Origin: Roseiarcus sp963813555
GTDB taxonomy: Bacteria > Pseudomonadota > Alphaproteobacteria > Rhizobiales > Beijerinckiaceae
NCBI GenBank assembly: GCA_963813555.1
Contig: CAWEZX010000004.1
Location: forward strand, 496,001-560,000
Length of the DNA: 64,000 nucleotides
Reading direction: 5' to 3'
Below, piece after piece: positions 52,665-60,839 of this stretch. The notes under the pieces are model-generated. The model was not told the DNA's origin, did not search any database, and saw only the letters and a list, made by a program, of their open reading frames with translations. The translations under genes were made by a program, and so were the position numbers. The stretch's first letter is position 1. Each line of letters starts with the position of its first letter.

Positions 52665-53842
52665 AGGCAGGCCGCGACTGAAGCTTGTTCAATCACCGAG
52701 AGCGGTTCGCCTCTGAGTTTGGCGTTGTAGGCCGCGATTGTTTCAGGCGTGGCGTGGCGAACCTCGCCTTTGGTCTTTGTGGCCTTCTGCATGACAACGA
52801 AGTCACCGGGAGGCGTGGCCTTCTCAAGTTCGGCAACGCGAGCCTTCAGGCGAGCAATCTCCGCATTGGCGTTTTCAAGTTGGCGTTCCAATTTCTCGAT
52901 GCGCCCGGCATCCTCAAACGCAGCGGTCATAAGCTTCTCGTTGTCAGCCCTTGCGACAACTGCCTCGTGTCGCGATTGATCACATTGAGCCGCCATCTGT
53001 TCAAGCTCGGGCCTCAACCTCTTCTGCTTGTCGTCGTCAACCTTTGTCTTGTCAGACTTGGACTTGTGATCCTTGCCTTTCAGGTAGCGCTTTTTGATGA
53101 TCGTAGGATGGTTCCAAAGCTCGCGTTGCTCGCCATCGAGCTTCGCTCGCCAAGCTTCAAGTTCGGTCAGGTTGCTCATTACCCATAAGGCGTCGGCTCG
53201 TGTGTTGCCGTGCATTTCTTTGGCCCAAGCGTGGTCATTCAACCACTCAGAGAAGCCATGCCTGTAAACGTAGCCTTCCGGGTGTTGAAGACCGTACTTG
53301 AGCATAACGCGGTCGCGGGCAAGCTTCAACAGCTTACCTACGGCGATCCAATCGGCCCACTGACGTGTTGATGAAAGACGTTCGCCGGCCGCGTCGCCTT
53401 CGCGTTCGATAGCAAGCTCGCCAGCGGTCAGGTCAGGGATAGATACAACCATTGTAGCAAGCTTGGCCTCACGCTTCGCCATCTTGGCGGCTTGCTTCGC
53501 TTCGAAGGCTTCATGGTCTGACTTAATTTTGGCAGAGTGAGCGGCTTCCGTTCCTCCCGCTTGATGGGGGCCAGCGGCGGATGCCCTCGCCCTATTGTCT
53601 TCGGCTTCGGTCTTCAATCTCTCAGCCTTGCGAAGCTTGTCGGCTTCTATCTTCGCGGCGTGCCTTGCCTTCCTTTCGTCATGGGCGGCGGCGATTGCGC
53701 GACAGGCTTTCCACTCGTCCTTCAGATTTTCGTAACGACGCTTCTCGGCTTCGGTTCTTTGTGGCCTAGTCAGGATTTGCCTGCCTGTTTCATCGCGGGA
53801 TGCGGCCTCCGCAACTTCAGGGATATTGTCTACCTCCAACAT
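52661..53842 (-). CDS. Coiled-coil protein of unknown function
   Basis: A 393-residue protein. Residues ~20-120 are charged helix (RRYENLKDEWKACRAIAAAH, repeated AKIEADKLRKAERLKTEAED), then a folded middle part (RQWADWIAVGKLLKLARDRV, MLKYGLQHPEGYVYRHGFSE) and a C-terminal coiled coil (IEKLERQLENANAEIARLKA). ATG at 53842 follows AAAGGAAC; the longer ORF is unlikely. The middle part resembles plasmid and phage proteins that bind DNA or act with a replication initiator, but I cannot name it. Confidence 0.55.
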   Translation of the reverse strand: MLEVDNIPEVAEAASRDETGRQILTRPQRTEAEKRRYENLKDEWKACRAIAAAHDERKARHAAKIEADKLRKAERLKTEAEDNRARASAAGPHQAGGTEAAHSAKIKSDHEAFEAKQAAKMAKREAKLATMVVSIPDLTAGELAIEREGDAAGERLSSTRQWADWIAVGKLLKLARDRVMLKYGLQHPEGYVYRHGFSEWLNDHAWAKEMHGNTRADALWVMSNLTELEAWRAKLDGEQRELWNHPTIIKKRYLKGKDHKSKSDKTKVDDDKQKRLRPELEQMAAQCDQSRHEAVVARADNEKLMTAAFEDAGRIEKLERQLENANAEIARLKARVAELEKATPPGDFVVMQKATKTKGEVRHATPETIAAYNAKLRGEPLSVIEQASVAACL

Positions 53843-54175
53843 GATCAAAGTTCCTTTCAAAAACAATGAGTTATGGGATATCAAAAGATCACCTTTCGAC
53901 ACAAACACAGTACCACATTTGGCAGTTTGAGTCAATGAAAAAATTCGATTTGAAGAACGAAATCGCTCTTCTGGGCTGACAAAACGAACGACGAGACTCG
54001 ATTTGCATAATCGGTCTGAAGTCGATCCCCTTACCATTGACAAGTTCATCATCTCATTTCGAGATGATCACCCCTAAATTTTATTTGTGTTAGTCAGGTA
54101 TTTAGCACCATTGGGGCTAATAAATAACCCATCAGGGCCAATCGACCCGCACTAACCCATTGAAGGAAAAATACA
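53843..54175. promoter_or_regulatory. AT-rich divergent control region
   Basis: Lies between the leftward coiled-coil gene and the rightward RHH/replication genes. It holds a small palindrome, ATCATCTC (54048-54055) and GAGATGAT (54061-54068), next to TTGACA at 54037-54042. No gene is seen. Confidence 0.4.
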
Positions 54176-54328
54176 TTGGAGACCACAGTACATATGAACA
54201 TTCGCTTTCCCAAGCAACTCCACGCACAACTGAAGCAGTACCAGATTAACGAAACGACCAAACGCAACAAAACTGTATCGCTGCACACATTGATTCTTGA
54301 GGCCGTCAAGGCGGCAAGTTCCAAGTGA
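54176..54328 (+). CDS. Ribbon-helix-helix (Arc/CopG-type) protein
   Basis: A 50-residue protein from a TTG start preceded by AAGGAAAAA: METTVHMNIRFPKQLHAQLK, then VSLHTLILEAVKAASSK. The short strand MNIRFPKQL followed by two helices is the RHH outline. An ATG at 54194 is the alternative start. It probably regulates its own operon, which leads to the replication ATPase. Confidence 0.55.
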   Translation: METTVHMNIRFPKQLHAQLKQYQINETTKRNKTVSLHTLILEAVKAASSK

Positions 54329-54400
54329 CATCAACCTAAACACAACAAACAAACAACGGGGTGCGAAAAGATGCCCCGATCAACAAGAAGGGAATACCCA

Positions 54401-54619
54401 ATGAACAAACTAACCGCCACAATACCGCCTGAACTTGATGAACTATTTTCAGGTAAGTCCAGACACGACGAAGACCCAATGAACCAAGAATGGTTCAAGA
54501 AACTCGAAGAGAATGCCCCACAGATCGACAAATGGCTGACCGACACAGAGGTACGACTACAACGCAAATTCATCAAACGACATAAGTTGCCAGACACGAT
54601 ACCTGAATTCCCGACTTAA
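54401..54619 (+). CDS. Small acidic hypothetical protein
   Basis: A 72-residue protein (MNKLTATIPPELDELFSGKS). ATG at 54401 follows AGAAGGGAA; ATG at 54371 would add ten residues. A strong terminator follows. No family recognised. Confidence 0.5.
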   Translation: MNKLTATIPPELDELFSGKSRHDEDPMNQEWFKKLEENAPQIDKWLTDTEVRLQRKFIKRHKLPDTIPEFPT

Positions 54620-54632
54620 GCAATCGGGCGCA

Positions 54633-54677
54633 GGGATGCCATGTTTTTTCAAGGGGCATGGCATCCCGTTCTTTTTT
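54633..54677 (+). terminator. Rho-independent terminator
   Basis: GGGATGCCATG (54633-54643) pairs with CATGGCATCCC (54657-54667); GTTCTTTTTT follows. Confidence 0.85.
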
Positions 54678-54740
54678 ACCCTTGGACTGTCTAGGCTTAA
54701 AGGCAGAATACATTAACCCTTGAAAGGATTACACCACCAA

Positions 54741-56348
54741 ATGTTTGACGAAATCGAAAATCACAAACTACGCGAGCATAGACTGCTCAGCAACTTTCTG
54801 ACCAACGAGCCATTCTTTAACAGGGCCTTGCCGAAGTTCAAGAAGACATACTTTGAAGAACCTGAATATCAGGCCGTCTATCAGATGATCACCGACTACG
54901 CCAAGAAATACTACAAGGCACCGTCAAAGGTCGAGTTGCTGGTCGACTTGGCGAACAACCACGATATTGCTGGCGTTACCGACGACAACGCGCCGAAGGT
55001 CCAGCATCTCATCGACAGCCTGCTGAACGAGCCAGTGGACACTGACTGGTGCCTCGATCACGCACAACAGTTGTATGTCCAGCACGAGGTCCAGCCAGCC
55101 GCGATTGAATTCTACATGAATGTGCAGGCAGGCAACGCGCCTGACTTCACCAAACTACACGAGGCTGCGAAGTCCAGCCTCAAGGACGATGGCGACGGAT
55201 CGAAGTTGAAATTGGAAGCGATCACACACCACTTTGAGCAGGGCAAGACACTGGCAGAGCAGTTGAAGAACCCGTCATATCGCATCAAACATCTTCTGCC
55301 AGAGAATGGTGTTGGCATTCTTACGGGACCAAGCACAACTGGCAAGACCTTTGTGGTCGACTATCTGGTCGCCCATCTCGTCACAGGCCGTAAGTTTTTT
55401 GGCAAGCGCGTTAAGCCATGCAACGTATTGTATGTGTACGCCGAGGGAAACGAGGCGGACATTGAACTGCGCTTGGAAGCACATAATCAGCACTATGGTG
55501 ACGACGACTTCAATACGGAACAACATCGCCTGTCCATTGCCCCTTGCATCTGGAACCTGTGCGACGAGACCGTCGTTGCGGAGGTTATCGAGTACATCAT
55601 CAAGCACGACATCAAGTTCGTGGTGTTGGAAACACTCGGTGCGATGTTGATGGACGGTACTGTCAACGACGACGAGGTTGTTCGCAAATACATCGCAGGG
55701 GCGAAGAAGATCGCTGATCAATGCAACTGTACCCTGTTGATCGTACATCATCCGCCAAAGGGTGGCACGTCTGACTATCTTGGCTCAGTTACTATCAAGA
55801 ACAACCCAGATTTCTTATGGGTTCTTTGGAAGAACGACGAAGAAGGTAAGAGAGATGACACATATAAGGACAAGGAAATCATGCTGTCGCTCTACTGTGA
55901 CAAATGCAAATTCGCCCCTGATGGATGGACTTACAACCTCCTGCGCAAGGAAGTCGTGATCGGGATCGATGACGAGGGCGACGAAATGACATCCATCGTG
56001 ATCGAGAGCATGACGCACGAACAAATCGAAGAGATGATCGCCACTGGTAAGGTCAAGAACTCACTAGGTAGGTTCGTCAAACTGACTGACAACGCCAAGA
56101 AATTGGAGGCATTGCGTCAGGACTGCTTCGATGGTCGCGACATCATCTCAAGGGCCGATCTGAACAGGGCGGCTAAGACCCACTCGATGACCAAAGGCGA
56201 CGACAAGACAACCATCAGCAGGCTCGTAGAGAGGGGCGTCAAGGCTCTTCAGGACGCGGGAGTCAAGGTCGCCTTCGATGGCGAGAATGTAAAGTGGGGA
56301 CAGGCGACGGTCGCAAAGATCGGAACAGTTGACGAGATGTTCACATAG
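54741..56348 (+). CDS. Replication ATPase: T4 gp41-like N-terminus joined to RepA-type AAA domain
   Basis: A 535-residue protein. Residues ~8-75 (LREHRLLSNFLTNEPFFNRA, then LPKFKKTYFEEPEYQAVYQM) match the N-terminal domain of T4-type replicative helicases. Residues ~180-400 are a RecA/AAA_25 ATPase as in plasmid RepA: Walker A ILTGPSTTGKTF, then LYVYAEGNEADIELRL, Walker-B-like FVVLETLGAMLMDG and LLIVHHPPKGG. The C-terminal ~110 residues contain a helical module (ISRADLNRAAKTHSMTKGDD). It probably unwinds the element's origin; the iterons lie just downstream. The ATG at 54741 is preferred over TTG at 54720. Confidence 0.78.
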   Translation: MFDEIENHKLREHRLLSNFLTNEPFFNRALPKFKKTYFEEPEYQAVYQMITDYAKKYYKAPSKVELLVDLANNHDIAGVTDDNAPKVQHLIDSLLNEPVDTDWCLDHAQQLYVQHEVQPAAIEFYMNVQAGNAPDFTKLHEAAKSSLKDDGDGSKLKLEAITHHFEQGKTLAEQLKNPSYRIKHLLPENGVGILTGPSTTGKTFVVDYLVAHLVTGRKFFGKRVKPCNVLYVYAEGNEADIELRLEAHNQHYGDDDFNTEQHRLSIAPCIWNLCDETVVAEVIEYIIKHDIKFVVLETLGAMLMDGTVNDDEVVRKYIAGAKKIADQCNCTLLIVHHPPKGGTSDYLGSVTIKNNPDFLWVLWKNDEEGKRDDTYKDKEIMLSLYCDKCKFAPDGWTYNLLRKEVVIGIDDEGDEMTSIVIESMTHEQIEEMIATGKVKNSLGRFVKLTDNAKKLEALRQDCFDGRDIISRADLNRAAKTHSMTKGDDKTTISRLVERGVKALQDAGVKVAFDGENVKWGQATVAKIGTVDEMFT

Positions 56349-56805
56349 TAAACTGACACAATGAGGGGCAGATATTCCTGCCTTATGTAGCATATCACCC
56401 TCTGCATTATCCTTTCGCCTTGGTGTTAATAACAGGCTTCGCCTCTTAGTTGACAAGTTGACACGGCTCTTTTCTCTTCTTTTCATCGTGGAACATTTCA
56501 AAGAGTAGTGTACCCTCCTACTACGAAGTAGGAGGTACAATACGAATGTTTGCGAATAGTTGACACGGTTGACATACCCCTAGGAACCACCGTGTCAACC
56601 AACTTTATTTGTAATGATTTCAACTACTTACAGGTAGGTCAAAAATACCGTGTCAACTCCCGTGTCAACTTTTCTTGGACTGAAATACCTATCATGAGGC
56701 GAGAATATGCTTGCTTTTTGATGTCATTTGTGGTATGATCGATTAAATAATACTACATCTAGCACCGCTGAAGCGGGGTCTTCGACCTAGGAGGGTACAT
56801 TCATC
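56349..56805. other. Non-coding candidate origin region
   Basis: No gene is seen in 457 bp. It holds the GTTGACACGG iterons (56449-56669) and a hairpin of CCTCCTACT and AGTAGGAGG (56513-56534). It is AT-rich around the repeats. Confidence 0.55.
56449..56669. repeat. GTTGACACGG iteron cluster, candidate origin of replication
   Basis: Five full copies: plus strand at 56457-56466 and 56559-56568; minus strand at 56590-56599, 56648-56657 and 56660-56669. Two partial GTTGACA copies are at 56449-56455 and 56568-56574. The copies are in a direct-then-inverted order, as in iteron origins bound by Rep or helicase-loading proteins. They lie 100-320 bp after the replication ATPase stop. Confidence 0.7.
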
Positions 56806-57030
56806 ATGCCATACATCGAGTTCAGACAGTTGTCGTTCGAGGAGCGAAAGCGACTCGAACAACTATTCTACAAAGAAATGAACGCCTACTATGACAAGGC
56901 GATGATGCTCCGTGACTTCAAAGCATCGTGGAAGGAATGCTGCGATGTTCGCCGCAAGTTCGCCAAGAGTTGGGAACGCATGGGAAAGTATGTGCCAATT
57001 GATTTCCATCAGCGTTACTACTTGATCTAA
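56806..57030 (+). CDS. Small basic hypothetical protein
   Basis: A 74-residue helical protein (MPYIEFRQLSFEERKRLEQL, CDVRRKFAKSWERMGKYVPI). GGAGG lies ~12 bases upstream of the ATG. No family recognised. It lies just after the iterons; a palindrome (AACTGT and ACAGTT, ~57053-57067) follows it. Confidence 0.5.
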   Translation: MPYIEFRQLSFEERKRLEQLFYKEMNAYYDKAMMLRDFKASWKECCDVRRKFAKSWERMGKYVPIDFHQRYYLI

Positions 57031-57294
57031 CAAGTGTTGCATACATTTGGCCAACTGTTGGACAGTTATTGGCCTACTCTTGCAATATTCTTCGTCTCAG
57101 AAGGATAACTGTGAATTAGTCTGTTAATCAGAAGCTAATTCATATGGACCGTGCTTTGTCAAGCCCATAGGGCGAAGATTACTGTCAAACATTGATCACA
57201 AGTTCGTGATCGCAGGCCCTTGGACCGATTGTGGTTGCCATCCATCACGCATCAGTGTATCTTCTTCTGAAGGTGAAGATACGGAATTCGCACA

Positions 57295-57966
57295 ATGTCC
57301 AAGACTATCAATAAATTAGAGGCTCTGGCTTACATTCGCACCTCGTCAATGAGCAATGTTGGCAGCGACAAGGACAGCGCGAAGAGGCAGCGAGCGGCCA
57401 TTAACGCTCACGCGAAGGCCAATGGGATCATCATCGTTGGTGAGTATAATGACGAAGGCGTGTCTGGTGCTGACGCCATCGAAGGACGCGCTGGCTTCGC
57501 GGCCATGCTGTCCCGCATCCAAGGAAATGGCGTTCGGCTGGTGCTGGTCGAGAATGCTTCTCGGTTCGCTCGCGACCTGATGACGCAAGAGTTGGGCTTC
57601 GCCTACCTTCAGCGCCTTGGCGTCAAGCTCGTGGCCTGTGACAGCCCTGACGCCTTCCTTGACGGCGGACCAACCTCGATCATGGTCCGTCAAATTCTTG
57701 GTGCTGTCAGTCAATTCGAGAAGTCTGGCCTCGTTGCCAAGTTGAAAGCTGCACGGGACAGGAAGCGTCTCGAAACTGGAAGGTGTGAGGGTCGTAAAAC
57801 CTACATCCAGCGCAATCCAGAGATGGTCAGATTAGCCAAATCATTGTCTAAGCGTGGTCTATCCTTGCGAGCAGTTGCGGCAGAACTTGAGAAGGCTGGC
57901 TATGTGCAGACTAGTGGTTGGCGGTATACTGCAACAGCGATTAAACGCATGATTGTGATGAAGTAA
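57295..57966 (+). CDS. Small serine recombinase (resolvase/invertase type)
   Basis: A 223-residue serine recombinase. The catalytic Ser is in LAYIRTSSMS (near residue 17); GEYNDEGVSGADAIEGRAGF, VENASRFARDLMTQELG and VSQFEKSGLVAKLKAARDRK complete the domain. A C-terminal HTH (LSKRGLSLRAVAAELEKAGY) binds the site. It may resolve dimers of the excised element or switch a segment. It stands apart from the large integrase. Confidence 0.85.
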   Translation: MSKTINKLEALAYIRTSSMSNVGSDKDSAKRQRAAINAHAKANGIIIVGEYNDEGVSGADAIEGRAGFAAMLSRIQGNGVRLVLVENASRFARDLMTQELGFAYLQRLGVKLVACDSPDAFLDGGPTSIMVRQILGAVSQFEKSGLVAKLKAARDRKRLETGRCEGRKTYIQRNPEMVRLAKSLSKRGLSLRAVAAELEKAGYVQTSGWRYTATAIKRMIVMK

Positions 57967-58199
57967 AACGGAGGTTTAGACATAGAGATTGATTTATACA
58001 TTTTGCGTTGCGTGTGGTTGTACTGACGATTTACATCAACATCATTTGATCCCCACGGTTCTTGGTGGACCTGACCTGACCTGACCAATCCCTGACACAA
58101 CGACTTCCATAACCTTTCGTTGGACGGACATGGTGAGGCAGGGATGAAACATGTCCTATTCACAGATAAATAAATTGATGGGCCATCAATAGGAAGGTT

Positions 58200-58442
58200 A
58201 TGTCAACAACTATGGAAGCATTGACCAAAATTCAAACGCCTAGACAAAAGTATGAAGCTGGCTATCGTTCTTATAGGCGAACAGTTGACCCTACATTCGT
58301 CAAGAATGAACGTGAGGCAGAGCAGCGTTACCGTGATTCCAATAAGTGGGCTCGTGCCTTCGCCTGTGCATATCCACAGCAGTACGAAGCGTTCCGAGTT
58401 GCTATGATCAAGCAGGCTATGAGTGAAGGAACTAAGAATTGA
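58200..58442 (+). CDS. Small hypothetical protein
   Basis: An 80-residue basic helical protein (MSTTMEALTKIQTPRQKYEA, GYRSYRRTVDPTF). GGAAGG lies just upstream. Its stop overlaps the TTG of the next ORF. No family recognised. Confidence 0.5.
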   Translation: MSTTMEALTKIQTPRQKYEAGYRSYRRTVDPTFVKNEREAEQRYRDSNKWARAFACAYPQQYEAFRVAMIKQAMSEGTKN

Positions 58443-58810
58443 ACTACCTAAAAAAGTTCGAAGCCTGGCTAAAGGGTAAGGTACAGGCTGATGCAACGAC
58501 AATTCCTGTCACACCAATTGCTCCGTCTTCCCCAGAGGGTCCGTCAGGACAGGCTCAGCCGTCGCATACACTAACACCAACACCAACACCCACGCCCACA
58601 CCAATAGAACAACTCGGTCAACTACCAAACTCATTGGCCGAGATACCTGACCCAGCCAATGAAGATAATTCTTCAACGGCAAGCGTATGGGCACAAATCT
58701 ATTGCGGCAACGGAAAGGTAAGAAGTCAGCGAGTTCCCACTGCTGCTGAACTTGAGGCCAAACGTATGCCTGCTAATATCTCGCCAGATGTTCGTAGACT
58801 GCTGTTGTGA
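58439..58810 (+). CDS. Hypothetical protein with Thr-Pro repeat linker
   Basis: A 123-residue ORF from a TTG start overlapping the preceding stop (TTGA). It has a short helical start (NYLKKFEAWLKGKVQ), a disordered Pro/Ser/Thr linker with TPTPTPTPTP, and a C-terminal part (ASVWAQIYCGNGKVRSQRVP). It ends six bases before the integrase stop on the other strand. No family recognised. Confidence 0.45.
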   Translation: MNYLKKFEAWLKGKVQADATTIPVTPIAPSSPEGPSGQAQPSHTLTPTPTPTPTPIEQLGQLPNSLAEIPDPANEDNSSTASVWAQIYCGNGKVRSQRVPTAAELEAKRMPANISPDVRRLLL

Positions 58811-58815
58811 TCGTC

Positions 58816-60315
58816 TCAGACCGTCAGAACCGACACCTTGCCGTCTTGCCACTCTGCGAAGATTTCATTGCCTTCAATGTCAACCTTGAGGCTCTTGAAC
58901 ATCCTTCGAAGCAAACCATTGATCGTTGTCGCATCGGTCCTTGGACGCTTCAATGCCGCCTTCACTTCGGTGGTCAGTTCGGCCATCCTCTTGGCGTCCC
59001 CATAGACAGCCTTCGCAGCCTCGACTTCGATCAGAGCCAACACCGCACTGCGATCTAACTCAAGGCCCCTCAGTGAGCGTTGTAGGGCCTCGCTGATACC
59101 CATGGCGGCAATGGCGACAGTCACACGCTCAATCTTGCGATCAATGTCTGCCAACTTCCCTTGCAAGGGCGTCACTGCATCGTGTTCGTTCGGATTGAAG
59201 GATTGAGGAAACTGCAAGAGCATGTTCAGATGACCCATGACGGTCTGGACTTCGATTGATCGATACTTGTGTTTTCCATTCTTCGCAGAGATACATACGA
59301 GTTTTTCAAAAGCCTTCCGCCCCCGGTAAGCAGGAGAACTAACGCGAGTAAGTAAAGAACCGCATTCGGAACAACGACAAAGGCCCTGCAAAGGGTTGGC
59401 TGGCGTTGGGCAAGCCCTCAACTTCGTATTGTTGTTGCTCTTGAGAAGCAATTGAACCTCATTGTATTCCGCACGCGAAATGATGGGAGGGAAATATCCT
59501 TCAATCACTGTGCCTTTATGAGAGTACCGACCACATAACGCCTCATTGTTGAGCACGGCGCGAATGTTGGCAGGCCCCCAAAACTTGCCCCTGCGAAGAC
59601 ATGGTACGTTTGTGAGGTTAAGGTGAGTTGCCAGTTGTTGACAGCCAATACCCTTCAAGAATAGGCCAGTCAATTGGCGAATGGTTGCTGACTTTGCTTC
59701 GTTCAGTTCGAAGTGTGACTTCAGAATTCTGCCAGTTGTTGATCGTTCATCGACCACATTGTTGATCCACACTGGCACATTGCTGGTCATAATCTTGCCG
59801 TTTGTTACGGCGTCTTCTCGCTTTTCCTTCCAAGCCTTCTTGGCACGAGTTGACATACGCTCGACATATTCGTTGGCACTGACCATGCTCATGAGGGCAG
59901 TCATGAATGCAAATGGTTCCTTGCGAAGAAGTTCTAAGTCGAAGACTTTGCCGTCCTTGAACGTGCAGATTGTGATTGACGCATTGATTAATTCCTCGAA
60001 GGTGGCCTTCGCATCCCAATAGTTTTGACGGTTGAGCCTGTCAAAATCTTCAATGCCGAGCCATGAACCTTTCTCTATACGTCCGCTTTTGACATCTTTC
60101 AAGAATTCACCAAGTCTACCAACAGTCAAATGCTTGGCATGATAGCCAGAACGACCATCGTCTTGGTATTGATTGATCAATTCGAAGTTATATTGTGGGT
60201 GTGTTGCCACATACTCTTCCGCTAGACTTAATTGGCGGACAATACTAGTTCCTTCACGCTGTCCAGCGCTGCTGTACCTCGCATAACTAAAAAGTTTAAT
60301 CTTTTGCACGGTCAT
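58816..60315 (-). CDS. Large serine recombinase (element integrase)
   Basis: A 499-residue serine integrase. The catalytic Ser is at residue 15 in FSYARYSSAGQREGTS; the resolvase domain continues with DDGRSGYHAKHLTVGRLGEF and IEDFDRLNRQN. A recombinase domain follows (WGPANIRAVLNNEALCGRYS), then a zinc ribbon (GLCRCSECGSLLTR), a coiled coil and a C-terminal tail. It ends ~60 bp from attR. It is the enzyme that inserted the element in the lysE gene; excision would need a directionality factor that I cannot identify. Confidence 0.9.
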   Translation of the reverse strand: MTVQKIKLFSYARYSSAGQREGTSIVRQLSLAEEYVATHPQYNFELINQYQDDGRSGYHAKHLTVGRLGEFLKDVKSGRIEKGSWLGIEDFDRLNRQNYWDAKATFEELINASITICTFKDGKVFDLELLRKEPFAFMTALMSMVSANEYVERMSTRAKKAWKEKREDAVTNGKIMTSNVPVWINNVVDERSTTGRILKSHFELNEAKSATIRQLTGLFLKGIGCQQLATHLNLTNVPCLRRGKFWGPANIRAVLNNEALCGRYSHKGTVIEGYFPPIISRAEYNEVQLLLKSNNNTKLRACPTPANPLQGLCRCSECGSLLTRVSSPAYRGRKAFEKLVCISAKNGKHKYRSIEVQTVMGHLNMLLQFPQSFNPNEHDAVTPLQGKLADIDRKIERVTVAIAAMGISEALQRSLRGLELDRSAVLALIEVEAAKAVYGDAKRMAELTTEVKAALKRPRTDATTINGLLRRMFKSLKVDIEGNEIFAEWQDGKVSVLTV

Positions 60316-60377
60316 GGTCGCGAGCCTCCAAATCGGGCTGCGACCATATCAGACCGCACTACCTAATGCAATTCAAG

Positions 60378-60382
60378 GCTGC
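60378..60382. other. attR core (GCTGC)
   Basis: Shared with attL at 39890-39894. The lysE reading frame (minus strand) breaks immediately to its left, where element sequence adds LELH and a stop. Confidence 0.65.
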
Positions 60383-60809
60383 GAGTATAGCCGTCAACGA
60401 CGCCGGCATAAGCCGCGAGCGCGCTCAACACCATCACCCAGGCCTTGGGATTGACCCACTGAAAGCCGGCGGCGGCGAAGAAGCCGATCGGGCGCCCGCC
60501 GGGTTCAACCTCCCCGATCGGCTTGGCGAGCGCAATCTTGACCGCCAGCCAGACCATGTAAATCGAGCCAGCGACCCGCATGATCGGCAGGATTTGCGGA
60601 AAGCGGGCGAACAGGACGTCGAGCCCGAACCCAACGAGGGCGATCATCAGCCCAAAGCCAATGATCACGCCTGCCAGATGGGGCAGCGTGCGTCCCAATC
60701 CGTATTTCACGCCCGACGTCATCAACATGAGATTGTTCGGTCCGGGCGTGACCCCGGCGACAAAGGCGAATGTGGCCAGCGCCCAAAGGATTTCTGGATG
60801 AACGGTCAG
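60378..60809 (-). pseudogene. LysE-family transporter, N-terminal part right of the element
   Basis: The minus-strand frame gives TVHPEILWALATFAFVAGVT, then PGPNNLMLMTSGVKYG and helices down to NPKAWVMVLSALAAYAGVVD. It is the N-terminal two thirds of a LysE/RhtB exporter. Joined to 39716-39889 it makes 201 residues, the family's usual size. The expected ATG before TVHPEI is CTG here (60807-60809), eight bases after GGAG. Either CTG is used, or the start was lost; the next ATG is 27 codons later. With the element inserted the product lacks its last ~60 residues. Confidence 0.82.
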
Positions 60810-60839
60810 CGTCGATGCTCCGGGAATTGTGTTCCGCGC

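Larger units (their letters stand above)
39890..60382. mobile_element. Integrated phage-like/plasmid-like element in lysE (~20.5 kb)
   Basis: The bounds are the split points of the LysE-family gene. Both junctions share GCTGC (39890-39894 and 60378-60382); joining the outer sequences there restores one open frame. A large serine recombinase abuts the right junction, as is usual for its elements. Base composition is visibly more AT-rich than the flanks and gene density is high. Contents: two tail/baseplate-type genes, replication ATPase with iterons, resolvase, HNH/NUMOD3 genes, XRE repressor with operator, several small membrane proteins. No capsid, portal, terminase, relaxase or type IV secretion gene is recognised. 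It is best described as a phage satellite, decayed prophage or integrative plasmid. Confidence 0.85.

Noticed and set aside
58560..58610. ACACCA microsatellite in the 58.4-kb ORF
   Set aside because: It encodes a Thr-Pro linker; simple repeats are expected there. Phase variation cannot be argued from one sequence.
39890..60382. Complete active prophage
   Set aside because: No capsid, portal, terminase or sheath gene was recognised and the length is too short for a myophage.
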